From an uncultured Spirochaetaceae bacterium (GTDB lineage: Bacteria; Spirochaetota; Spirochaetia; Sphaerochaetales; Sphaerochaetaceae): a stretch of DNA of 11,647 bases. Below the pieces are notes generated by a model. The model was not told where the DNA came from and did not search any database. It was given only the letters and a program-made list of their open reading frames with translations. The position numbers and the translations under genes are program-made. This document shows positions 5,501 to 11,647 of this stretch, piece by piece (within the stretch, counting starts at the first letter, position 1; each line of letters starts with the position of its first letter). The stretch is from NCBI GenBank assembly GCA_946410375.1, contig CAMKAB010000014.1, positions 1 through 11,647 of the forward strand, written 5' to 3'.

Positions 5501-7030
5501 ATGGAAAATGTAAAAAATAATGGTTATCAGGAATCGGATCCGTATGTCAGGAAGATAAAAACATTCCTTTGGTACGATCTGGAAACCTTCGGAATAAGTC
5601 CCGCAAAAGACAGAATCGCACAGTTCGCCTGTATAAGGACGGATAAGGATTTTAACGAGATCGGCGAGCCCGTTGTGCTTTACTGTAAACCCCCGTATGA
5701 TTATCTGCCTTCGTTGGAGGCGATTTATAAAACGGGTATCACGCCTTTGAAAACGGCGAAAACAGGTATTCCGGAAGATGAATTCATAACAAAAATCAAC
5801 GATATTTTCAGCGAAGCCGGCACCTGTATCTGCGGGTATAATTCAACCGCTTTTGATGATGAGTTCATCCGATACTCGCTATACAGGAATTTTATCGACC
5901 CGTATAAGTGGTCATGGGATAATAATTGCTCAACGATGGATGTGCTCACTTTGGTGCGTGCGTGCCACGACTTGCGACCCGACGGAATACGGTGGCCGGT
6001 GAATCCCGAAACCGGCAACCCGATTTTGAAACTGGAGGAACTTACACGTGCTAACGGAATTGAGCATCTTAATGCCCATGATGCTTTGTCGGATGTGAGG
6101 GCGACGATTGCGATAGCGCGGCTTATCAGGGAAAGACAACCCCGTCTGTTTAATTTTTACTTAAAATACAAGTTTAAAAACAACGCTGAAAAGCTGTTTG
6201 ATACGGGAAAGGCGAGCGGAGAAAGGAAGCCGGAAGATAAGATCGTTTTGTATCAGAGCTTCGTTTTTACTTCTCCGCATGGCAATTCGGCAATGCTTTT
6301 CCCTTTGTGTCGGGATTCTTCGGATAGAAATAATTTTTACTGTTTTAATCTCGGGACGAATACAATCGGGCTTCTTAAGGCGGTGAAGAACGGTGCTTCC
6401 TCTGAGATCGGCAGACCGGAGGATATTCCGGGCATTGTTAAACTCCGAATAAACAAGGCGCTGTTTATTTCTCCTGTGAGTATTTTAACGAAGGATGAGG
6501 ATTACGGCAGGCTGGGCTTTGACAAAGTCGTTTTCTTTAATCGTGCGAAGAAGTTGGAAAAGAATTTAGACGAAATTTCCGCACTGATAGGTCGTTTTAC
6601 AAAAAACGGCGGAGAGGGGAAGACGTATCTTGATGACCCTGATTACTCGTTGTATGAGGGCTTCCCGTCAAGAATTGATGAGGGCTTGTTTACGGTGATA
6701 CGCAATGCTCCCCTTTCCGAGCGGCTATCTTTGCATCTCGTTTTTGAAAATCCGAAGTATAATGAAATGCTTTTCAGATATGTTTGCAGAAGTTATCCGG
6801 GTTATGTGAAGAATGAAAATCTCGAGAGGTGGAAAAAAAGGATAAAGGATGTTTTCCTGGGGTGTCTTGTTCCCGAGGAACTGAACTCCAAAAAGAGCGT
6901 TTACGATTTAAGGGCGGAATTGAATGCGCAGATAGGGAATCCCTCGTCTTCGGAACGGGATAAGAATGTGTGTGCGGAGACGAGAGAATATCTTGATAAA
7001 ATCTGCGCATATGTGGGAATAGAGGTGTAA
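5501..7030 (+). CDS. sbcB: Exodeoxyribonuclease I (3'-5' ssDNA exonuclease)
   Basis: A 509-residue protein that aligns along its whole length with E. coli exonuclease I (475 residues), the processive 3'-to-5' single-strand nuclease used in recombination and mismatch repair. DEDDh catalytic residues are visible: Asp26 and Glu28 (WYDLETFG), the Asp pair at 119-120 (YNSTAFDDEF), and His193 and Asp198 (NAHDALSD). Conserved blocks also include DRIAQFACIRTD, YCKPPYDYLP, the YRNFIDPYKWSW segment and ERQPRLF. The C-terminal half, the SH3-like and helical ExoI domains that clamp DNA, is complete. Start choice is open: ATG 5501 has no ribosome site but lies just after a good promoter, whereas an in-frame TTG at 5453 has GAGGAG five bases ahead and would add 16 hydrophobic residues. 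I prefer 5501 because it already gives more N-terminal sequence than E. coli. Convergent with the UMP kinase gene. Confidence 0.95.
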   Translation: MENVKNNGYQESDPYVRKIKTFLWYDLETFGISPAKDRIAQFACIRTDKDFNEIGEPVVLYCKPPYDYLPSLEAIYKTGITPLKTAKTGIPEDEFITKINDIFSEAGTCICGYNSTAFDDEFIRYSLYRNFIDPYKWSWDNNCSTMDVLTLVRACHDLRPDGIRWPVNPETGNPILKLEELTRANGIEHLNAHDALSDVRATIAIARLIRERQPRLFNFYLKYKFKNNAEKLFDTGKASGERKPEDKIVLYQSFVFTSPHGNSAMLFPLCRDSSDRNNFYCFNLGTNTIGLLKAVKNGASSEIGRPEDIPGIVKLRINKALFISPVSILTKDEDYGRLGFDKVVFFNRAKKLEKNLDEISALIGRFTKNGGEGKTYLDDPDYSLYEGFPSRIDEGLFTVIRNAPLSERLSLHLVFENPKYNEMLFRYVCRSYPGYVKNENLERWKKRIKDVFLGCLVPEELNSKKSVYDLRAELNAQIGNPSSSERDKNVCAETREYLDKICAYVGIEV

Positions 7031-7118
7031 GAAAACGGGCGGGGCATCCGGCTGTTTGTCTGTTAAGCATTCTTAAACGCGAAACAAAAACCTGTGAATA
7101 TGCCCAGGGAGCCCGGAG

Positions 7119-7134
7119 GGCGGGATTACCCGCC
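7119..7134. other. Hairpin enclosing the UMP kinase stop codon
   Basis: GGCGGG (7119-7124) and CCCGCC (7129-7134) form a perfect 6-bp GC stem around a 4-base loop, and the minus-strand TAA stop (7126-7128) lies in that loop. Further GC-rich inverted pieces lie at 7102-7120. No adjacent T run follows on either strand; the nearest on the minus strand is about 30 bases on. It could help separate the convergent exonuclease and kinase transcripts. Confidence 0.4.
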
Positions 7135-7824
7135 TATTACGGTTCCTTCAAACGGCTCGTTTTTCAGAATGGCGAGTGTGTTTTCAAGGTTTCTGCCGTC
7201 AGCGCAGTACACCTTTATTCCGCTTTCGGACGCCATTTTTGATGCTACCGGATCAAACGGAGCGTTTAATCCCGCCTTCCACTCTGTTCCTACGATGTTT
7301 TTGATAAAATCGTTCCAGCTGATGCTGTCTATCGGCTTTGCGTCTTTATTGTAGCGCGGATCGGCGGTGTAAACCTTTTTTATGTTTGAGAGGTTAATCA
7401 CGGTTGCGGCTCCAAACCTCTTTGCAAGGTAAACCGCATCCGTATCCGTTGAGAATCCGGGTTTCCATCCGCCCGCAACAAGGATTCTTCCGGTGAATGT
7501 GACATCGGGAGAAGTCGGGTTTATTACAATCGGGTCTGCGCAAAGCTTACCGAAAACGCTTTTTATCAGTTCCGCATTGATATGTGTCGCTCTGATTCCG
7601 ATCAGGTCTTGAAGTTCTTGAACCTGTTCGGATTCCGGAGTAAGCGCTCTGTACGCTCCCTGATACAGTCGCGCCGGTCCGCCGCCTCCGCATACCAGAA
7701 TAAGTCTATCTTCTGCGTTTTCTTTCAAATAGTTTTTGATTTCTTTCACAAAATTTGAGATGAATTCGGCGTCAGGTCCTTCCGGAGAAATTATGGAGCC
7801 TCCGACGGATAATACAGATAACAT
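7126..7824 (-). CDS. pyrH: Uridylate (UMP) kinase, archaeal-type
   Basis: A 232-residue cytoplasmic amino-acid-kinase-fold enzyme that should convert UMP to UDP with ATP, the step that feeds all pyrimidine nucleotides. The nucleotide and phosphate sites are visible: SVGGSIIS at the N-terminus (6-13), VCGGGGPARLYQG (44-56), GGWKPGFSTDTDA (118-130) and NLSNIKKVYTADPR (144-157). The length and the GGWKPGFSTDTDA and KVYTADPR blocks fit the archaeal-type UMP kinase subfamily better than the E. coli PyrH type (241 residues), which carries KLSGEAL and GRGGG-like variants. The other candidates with this fold are aspartate and glutamate kinases, but these lack this pattern. The ATG at 7824 has a strong AAGGAGGAGG site upstream. 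Nothing pyrimidine-related is adjacent, and the gene stands alone, convergent with exonuclease I. Confidence 0.88.
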   Translation of the reverse strand: MLSVLSVGGSIISPEGPDAEFISNFVKEIKNYLKENAEDRLILVCGGGGPARLYQGAYRALTPESEQVQELQDLIGIRATHINAELIKSVFGKLCADPIVINPTSPDVTFTGRILVAGGWKPGFSTDTDAVYLAKRFGAATVINLSNIKKVYTADPRYNKDAKPIDSISWNDFIKNIVGTEWKAGLNAPFDPVASKMASESGIKVYCADGRNLENTLAILKNEPFEGTVIGG

Positions 7825-8239
7825 GGTTTCCTCCTCCTTACGGATATGTTTGTTTTTGGAAATTCGGAGAGCAGCGAGGTGCGTTTTTTACGGGTTTTTT
7901 CGTTTTATGCCGCATTTGCCGTATTTGCGCAGCCCGGAGCTCCGATTTGTTCTTTTCGTCGTTCTTTGTTCGGTTCTTTGCGCGAAGTCGCAGCGAAGAA
8001 CAGCCTGTATAAACCATATTATGCGACTTTTCGCTGTTTTACAATAAGGCTTTCCCGGATAAGCCCCGGTTTGCGGCCTGGTGGGTGACTTGCCGGTTTT
8101 TTGATAATTTTTCAATAAGCGGTTGTCATTTCGTTTTTGCGGTATGGACAGAGTGCTGTTTTTTTGATACATTACAGGAGAACTTTCGGGTTTATTCTTG
8201 TTCGTAAGGGAGCTGCGGAAGTTACGTTATGTTAAAAAA
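7825..8239. other. Intergenic region between the UMP kinase and tRNA-Ser genes
   Basis: A 415-bp spacer that must hold the UMP kinase promoter (minus) and the tRNA promoter (plus). I see no convincing gene: open frames on both strands lack ribosome sites and family resemblance. There is a short palindrome CGGAGCTCCG at 7935-7944 and a loose inverted repeat around 7980-8035. A possible tRNA -35 box (TTGTTC near 8197) has only a poor -10 partner, so I do not call a promoter. Confidence 0.5.
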
Positions 8240-8324
8240 GGAGAGATGTCCGAGCGGTCGAAGGTGCACGATTGGAAGTCGTGTAAGGTGAAAGCCTTCC
8301 CGGGTTCGAATCCCGGTCTCTCCG
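8240..8324 (+). tRNA. tRNA-Ser (anticodon GGA)
   Basis: An 85-base class II tRNA. The acceptor stem GGAGAGA (8240-8246) pairs with TCTCTCC (8317-8323), with discriminator G at 8324. The anticodon stem CACGA/TCGTG encloses TTGGAAG, so the anticodon is GGA (8274-8276), reading UCC and UCU serine codons. A long variable arm (AAGG...CCTT) and the CCGGG-TTCGAAT-CCCGG T arm are clear. CCA is not encoded and must be added enzymatically. The D arm carries the usual GCGGTCGAAGGTGC-type serine pattern. Confidence 0.97.
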
Positions 8325-8334
8325 TTTTTTTTGT

Positions 8335-8358
8335 CCGGAAATATCATTCCGTTTTTTT
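8335..8358 (+). terminator. Intrinsic terminator of tRNA-Ser
   Basis: CGGAA (8336-8340) pairs with TTCCG (8347-8351) across a 6-base loop and runs into seven Ts. It lies 11 bases after the tRNA and overlaps the last codons and stop of the minus-strand WYL regulator. A separate run of eight Ts (8325-8332) directly follows the tRNA. Confidence 0.75.
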
Positions 8359-9354
8359 ATCAATAGCTGACAGCATTTTGTTTACGGTTCTGACGATTTC
8401 ATCCTTAATCCATTCCGGTTTAATTCTTAAAACGTCTTTCCACTGGCTTAAAATCCACTTTTGAGCTCCATAACCGGATCTTGTTTTAATCCGCATTGTA
8501 ATGGTGTCGTCATTATTTTTCGTAATTTTTACAGAAGATGGCCAGCGTCTTTGCAGGTTGTACCATCCTTGCCAGGAATTGAAAGTTACTTCAAGTTCGA
8601 ATTCCTCATGATCGGGAAAGGGGCTTATCGGATCTTCAAGCCTTCCGTCGTATTCGGCTTTTTTCGGTTTGTCCGATTCCTTTATATCAATTATTCTGGG
8701 CAGGCCTTGTATGCGTTCTATTGCGTAGGTGCGCAATTCTCCGTTTTCCGTTTTTTGAGCATTAAGGTACAAGCCGGCATCATATGCAAAGAGGTAAAGC
8801 GGCATTACCCGCCGTACGCCTGATTTTGTGTTGACTTTATTGTTGTAATCAAACTCTAGGCATCGGTCTTCCCGTATTGCCGAGCAGATTATGCTTAGAG
8901 CTTTTTTCGATTCGGGGCCCACAATGCGTTCCGTGTCATTTATATTGTGAATCTGATATTCATTAGAATCTTTCAGCCAGTTTATTTTGTTTTTAAGCCC
9001 GTCCGCCGCATCTTTCAGCAGAGGAACCTGCTTTGACTGTTGCAAGAGAAGGGCAAGCAGCATTCTTTCTTCATCCGTGAGATTAAGTTTGGGCAAAGTC
9101 AGCGACCAAAGATTGTCTTTATTTATCGAGTACAAGGTTTCTCTTCGGTCTCGAGGATTTTTCTCTTCTGTTATGCAGAGCCCTTTTCCGTCGTTTCCCA
9201 GATTATCAATGCTGTCAATCATATCTTTCACGGTCCAGCGGTCAATCCCGGTTTCGTTTGAAATCTGAGTGATTGTCGCGCCTCCGTCTCTGCTGATAAT
9301 TTTAATAACCTGAAATAATCTTGACAGGCTTTCAACCGTATTACGTCGTCCCAT
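8344..9354 (-). CDS. WYL-domain transcriptional regulator
   Basis: A 336-residue cytoplasmic DNA-binding protein with the usual three-part layout of the YafY/PafC-like family. An N-terminal winged helix-turn-helix (about 5-75) has the recognition region ITQISNETGIDRWTVKDMID. A linker follows, then a WYL domain (about 138-220; RRVMPLYLFAYDAGLYLNAQ and LRTYAIERIQGL), and a C-terminal WCX-type extension (about 240-336). The Trp-Tyr-Leu signature is replaced by LYLNA, a common degeneration. WYL domains sense ligands, often nucleotides or nucleic acid, and control DNA-damage or phage-defence genes, but nothing here names the target. The ATG at 9354 is preceded by GAGG; an earlier in-frame start at 9387 lacks a site. 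The gene is monocistronic, and a 21-bp repeat array lies just upstream of its promoter. Confidence 0.85.
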   Translation of the reverse strand: MGRRNTVESLSRLFQVIKIISRDGGATITQISNETGIDRWTVKDMIDSIDNLGNDGKGLCITEEKNPRDRRETLYSINKDNLWSLTLPKLNLTDEERMLLALLLQQSKQVPLLKDAADGLKNKINWLKDSNEYQIHNINDTERIVGPESKKALSIICSAIREDRCLEFDYNNKVNTKSGVRRVMPLYLFAYDAGLYLNAQKTENGELRTYAIERIQGLPRIIDIKESDKPKKAEYDGRLEDPISPFPDHEEFELEVTFNSWQGWYNLQRRWPSSVKITKNNDDTITMRIKTRSGYGAQKWILSQWKDVLRIKPEWIKDEIVRTVNKMLSAIDKKTE

Positions 9355-9372
9355 ATCATACCTCGCTTGTTT

Positions 9373-9378
9373 ATTATA
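9373..9378 (-). promoter_or_regulatory. Perfect -10 box of the WYL regulator promoter
   Basis: TATAAT on the minus strand, 18 bases before the start codon. No good -35 hexamer lies 16-18 bases upstream, so the promoter may depend on an activator or be weak. Confidence 0.5.
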
Positions 9379-9442
9379 ACAATACATACAGGACTTTAAC
9401 AGAAAATACGTGGTATATTTTTCACATATTTTTTCGGGCGGT

Positions 9443-9699
9443 ATTGTAGACAGGCTTGATAGCAGTAAGAAGGTGGTTGATAGCGGTAAGAATAGGGTTG
9501 ATAGCGTTAAGAATAGGCTTGATAGCGGTAAGAACAGGGTTGATAGCGCTAAGAACAGGGTTGATTGCGGTAAGAAGGTGGTTGATAGCGGTAAGAATAG
9601 GGTTGATTACGGTAAGAACGGGCTCGCTTACGCTAGGAACAGGCTTGATTACGGTAAGAACGGGCTTGCCTACGGTAAGAATAGATTTGCCTGCGGTGG
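9443..9699. repeat. Array of about eleven 21-bp tandem repeats
   Basis: Eleven full units start at 9455 and follow at exact 21-base steps to 9685, with partial, decayed units at both ends (9443-9454 and 9686-9699). The plus-strand consensus begins GTTGATAGCGGTAAGAAT and ends in two purines plus G. Variation is concentrated at the AGC/TAC/TGC and GGT/GTT/GCT positions; later units drift toward TTACGGTAAGAACGGG. The plus strand is purine-rich. Two of its frames are open throughout (heptapeptides VDSGKNR and LIAVRIG), simply because 21 is a multiple of three. The only start for the first frame is a GTG at 9410 with no good ribosome site. I therefore treat it as a non-coding minisatellite, with coding use possible but unsupported. 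It begins about 75 bases upstream of the WYL regulator's -10 box. Confidence 0.92.
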
Positions 9700-9718
9700 T
9701 TTTTGTTAAAATAATCGT

Positions 9719-9763
9719 AAAAAAAACCGCTATGAAACCATTATCCGATTCCGTAGCGGTTTT
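9719..9763 (-). terminator. Intrinsic terminator of the NSS transporter gene
   Basis: AAAACCGCTA (9723-9732) pairs perfectly with TAGCGGTTTT (9754-9763) across a 21-base loop. On the minus strand the stem runs into a tract of about eight Ts. It lies about 75 bases after the transporter stop. On the plus strand it ends in four Ts and could also stop transcription leaving the repeat array. Confidence 0.82.
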
Positions 9764-9837
9764 CAGCTTTTAAAAGCAGTTCCTAATTTGTTTACATATG
9801 ATTTTTATTTTTTTGTAATGTAAAAAATTACTCCGGT

Positions 9838-11322
9838 TTACAGTTCGTTCTTCACAAGCTTCTCGTCCTCGTTTGTTCCCGTGTCTGTGTTGACGAAGAA
9901 CTTGAAGTAGATTATCGCACAGATAAGCATGAGGGCGAGCGCCGTTATGATAACCGGAATGTTGCCGGCTTCAATTTCGCTTTTAAGTCCGCCGATTTCA
10001 ACAATAATGATGAGAATCGGAGTGATGTATTTTACAAAAACCTTGTAAACCTTAGCGAGTGCATCGCTGATTACGGTGCCTTCCTTTCTCATTTCATCAA
10101 TTGCTTTTTCGGGTTTTAAAATCCAGCCGATTCCGATGCAGGCGAAGAGGGCGCACAGCGGCATGAGAACCGTGTTCGTAACCTCGTCAAAGAAGGTGAG
10201 CCAATCCAGTCCGAAGAGAGCGGGGGAGGCTTTTTCCATAATTCCTACCTGTCCTAAGGAAATTCCGACCGGGATTGAAATTAAAAGACTTAAGATGCTT
10301 ACGATAGTGATGGATCTCTTTCTTCTTGTGTGGAATTTCTGTAAAACGAACTGCGTACAGACTTCATAAAGGCTCATGATTGAGGTGAGCGCCGCAATGG
10401 TAACCATTGAGAAGAAGAAGAACGATACGAGTTTTCCTATAGCTCCCATTGATTCGAAAACCTGCGGTAAAATGATATACATGAGAGCTAAACCCTTTGA
10501 GCCGTCCAGCAGGGCAGGATCGAAGTGTGCAACCGCCGGGAATATCGCTAGTCCTGCAAGAAGCGCAGCAAGGGTGTCAAATAAGCAGATCATTCCGGTG
10601 GATCTCACAAGGTTGATGTCCGAACCGCAGTACGAGCCGTATGTGAGCATGATTCCCATGCCGAGGGATAATGACCAGAACGCCTGTCCCATTGCGAGCA
10701 TAATCGTTTTAAAGTCCAGTTTTGAGAAGTCGGGTTTTAAATAAAATGCTACTCCGGTGGATACCCCTTCTCCGAGGCACAGGGAGTAAACCACGATGCC
10801 TAAAAGAATTACGAAGAGCACCGGCATTAAAATCTTTGAGAGTCTTTCAATTCCTCCCTCAACTCCGGCTCCGATGATTGCAAGTGCGAGCGACACGAAA
10901 ATCACAGAGTACAGAATAACCTCCCCGCTGTTTGTTGAAAAGGTCGCAACTATTCCGCTGTTTCCGGAGAACGAGTTGAGCGCGTATTTCACTGTCCAGC
11001 CGCCTAAAACGCAGTAGTAACATGTTATGAAGAAGGGAATCAGAACCGCAAGGAAGCCGAACCATCCCGCTTTCCTGCTGATGCTTTTATATGCTGTTAC
11101 CGGGTTCGCATGAACTCTTTTCCCGATGTGCATTTCGGTAAGCATTGTTACGGAGCCTAAGAGAAGTACGCAAATGATGTAAACAAAAACGAATGCCGCT
11201 CCTCCTCCTTTTGCTGTTTTGTAGGGAAATGCCCAAAGGTTTCCGAGTCCGACAGCGGAACCTGCGGCAGCCATAATAAAGCCGAATGAGCTGGCAAATC
11301 CCACTTTCTTTTTGTTTCCCAT
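9838..11322 (-). CDS. Sodium-dependent transporter of the neurotransmitter:sodium symporter (NSS/SNF) family
   Basis: A 494-residue inner-membrane protein with 11-12 hydrophobic segments and the LeuT fold. The first helix carries the family hallmark, GSAVGLGNLWAFPY (21-34), whose unwound middle binds substrate and sodium. It is followed by a Gly-rich KGGGAAFVFVY start to helix 2. Other recognisable blocks are LGMGIMLTYGSY in the sixth-helix region and FFFFSMVTIAALTSIMSLYEV near residue 305. Bacterial members import amino acids (for example tyrosine, tryptophan or leucine) driven by a sodium gradient, and the length is typical of them. The charged tail after the last helix (TGTNEDEKLVKNEL) is cytoplasmic. 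The substrate cannot be read from the sequence. The ATG at 11322 has AAGGAGG nine bases upstream. The gene stands alone, divergent from the SRP RNA gene, with its own terminator. Confidence 0.93.
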   Translation of the reverse strand: MGNKKKVGFASSFGFIMAAAGSAVGLGNLWAFPYKTAKGGGAAFVFVYIICVLLLGSVTMLTEMHIGKRVHANPVTAYKSISRKAGWFGFLAVLIPFFITCYYCVLGGWTVKYALNSFSGNSGIVATFSTNSGEVILYSVIFVSLALAIIGAGVEGGIERLSKILMPVLFVILLGIVVYSLCLGEGVSTGVAFYLKPDFSKLDFKTIMLAMGQAFWSLSLGMGIMLTYGSYCGSDINLVRSTGMICLFDTLAALLAGLAIFPAVAHFDPALLDGSKGLALMYIILPQVFESMGAIGKLVSFFFFSMVTIAALTSIMSLYEVCTQFVLQKFHTRRKRSITIVSILSLLISIPVGISLGQVGIMEKASPALFGLDWLTFFDEVTNTVLMPLCALFACIGIGWILKPEKAIDEMRKEGTVISDALAKVYKVFVKYITPILIIIVEIGGLKSEIEAGNIPVIITALALMLICAIIYFKFFVNTDTGTNEDEKLVKNEL

Positions 11323-11433
11323 TATTTTTCCTCCTTAATGTATAATCGTGAACATTTTACATCTTATTCAGGGTAAAGTGTTTAAGAAATTTTGATAAAA
11401 TGTTACCCATTTCCGTGTTTTTGTTCAATCGTC

Positions 11434-11462
11434 TTGAAAAATAATGAAAATTGTGTTATTTT
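11434..11462 (+). promoter_or_regulatory. Promoter of the SRP RNA gene
   Basis: TTGAAA (11434-11439, 5 of 6) and TATTTT (11457-11462, 4 of 6) are separated by 17 bases. Seven bases after the -10 box the predicted RNA begins at 11470 with the first base of its closing stem, so the promoter and RNA end agree. Confidence 0.65.
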
Positions 11463-11468
11463 TTGTCT

Positions 11469-11570
11469 TGAGGCAGATACCGGGCTGTTTGTTTGTACCC
11501 AACCCCGCCAGGACAGGAATGTAGCAACGGTAAGTATATAACAAGCGAGACCCGGCCGATTTGCCTCTTT
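11469..11570 (+). ncRNA. ffs: Signal recognition particle RNA, small bacterial type (4.5S)
   Basis: About 100 bases that fold into one long hairpin. The ends pair as GAGGCA (11470-11475) with TGCCTC (11562-11567), then CCGGG (11480-11484) with CCCGG (11551-11555). The apex is the Ffh-binding domain IV: CCAGG on the 5' side, ACA-GGAA-TGT closing the conserved GGAA tetraloop (11513-11522), and AGCA on the 3' side of the symmetric loop, followed by ACGGTAAG. This RNA pairs with Ffh to deliver ribosomes making membrane and secreted proteins to the membrane. No Alu domain is present, as in most Gram-negative bacteria. A minus-strand open frame across it is a shadow. Confidence 0.92.
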
Positions 11571-11573
11571 TTT
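11562..11573 (+). terminator. Terminator at the 3' end of the SRP RNA
   Basis: The 3' half of the SRP RNA closing stem (TGCCTC) runs straight into six Ts (11568-11573), so the RNA's own hairpin serves as its terminator. Confidence 0.75.
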
Positions 11574-11647
11574 GTTTATAGGGGTATCTTTGGGCTCTTG
11601 CACTTTTTTGGTGGGATTAAGCAACAACCCTATACTTAACATGCTTT
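11574..11647. other. Right edge, nothing assigned
   Basis: Seventy-four bases with no supportable gene. A 7-bp inverted repeat (TATAGGG at 11577, CCCTATA at 11628) is the only structure seen and may be chance. In many bacteria dnaX follows the SRP RNA gene, but nothing here shows it. Confidence 0.3.

Noticed and set aside
7980..8035. Inverted repeat around AGTCGCAGCGAA / TTTTCGCTG as a terminator or riboswitch
   Set aside because: The halves pair in several imperfect ways with a long loop and no T-run or conserved riboswitch core.
7888..8172. 94-codon Arg/Lys-rich open frame on the minus strand upstream of tRNA-Ser
   Set aside because: No ribosome site, no domain pattern, low-complexity basic composition; probably spacer.
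9455..9697. CRISPR-like or DR-type array
   Set aside because: The 21-bp units are directly adjacent with no spacers; this is a minisatellite.
9410..9709. A 99-residue heptapeptide-repeat protein (VDSGKNR units)
   Set aside because: GTG start without a ribosome site, a second frame is equally open, and repeat changes show no bias to silent positions. Noted as possible in the repeat entry.
11403..11642. 79-codon open frame on the minus strand
   Set aside because: It is antisense to the SRP RNA gene, whose promoter, fold and terminator are clear.

Overview
This window looks like chromosomal DNA from a bacterium with a moderately AT-rich genome. My best guess is a host-associated or anaerobic spirochaete close to Treponema. 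The guess rests on the combination of a hexokinase-family glucokinase, an archaeal-type UMP kinase, a PD-(D/E)XK protein of the multicopy 'AAA-ATPase-like' type, a small Alu-less SRP RNA and an NSS-family amino-acid transporter. No phylogenetic marker in the window proves it.

Layout, left to right. (1) 1-395: the 3' end of a PD-(D/E)XK nuclease-superfamily gene (+), followed by two decayed copies of its own C-terminal coding tail. (2) 411-998: a small P-loop NTPase (-), divergent from (3) a short-chain dehydrogenase/reductase (+, 1195-1968) that ends at a textbook intrinsic terminator. (4) 2084-3214: a membrane acyltransferase-3 protein (-). (5) 3215-3812: a 598-bp stretch with no gene, holding a GC-rich 28-bp direct repeat and then four copies of an element that also forms the last codons and stop of the next gene. 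(6) 3813-5384: a hexokinase (-) with a long, internally repeated, Ser/Glu/Ala-rich insertion. (7) 5501-7030: exodeoxyribonuclease I (+), divergent from hexokinase and convergent with (8) UMP kinase (-, 7126-7824). (9) 8240-8324: tRNA-Ser(GGA), with its terminator overlapping the end of (10) a WYL-domain regulator (-, 8344-9354). (11) 9443-9699: an array of about eleven 21-bp tandem repeats upstream of that regulator. (12) 9838-11322: an NSS-family sodium-dependent transporter (-) with a strong terminator. (13) 11469-11573: the SRP RNA gene (+) with a recognisable promoter and terminator.

The genes are mostly single transcription units on alternating strands: glucose phosphorylation, pyrimidine nucleotide synthesis, ssDNA degradation and repair, amino-acid uptake, protein targeting and translation. 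There is no obvious multi-gene pathway or defence operon. What stands out lies between and inside the genes. Short local repeats have expanded at gene ends (nuclease tail, hexokinase tail), inside the hexokinase linker, in the GC-rich spacer and upstream of the WYL regulator. The hexokinase tail element is the most interesting, because the repeat carries the gene's own final codons and stop. I see no convincing new multi-gene system.
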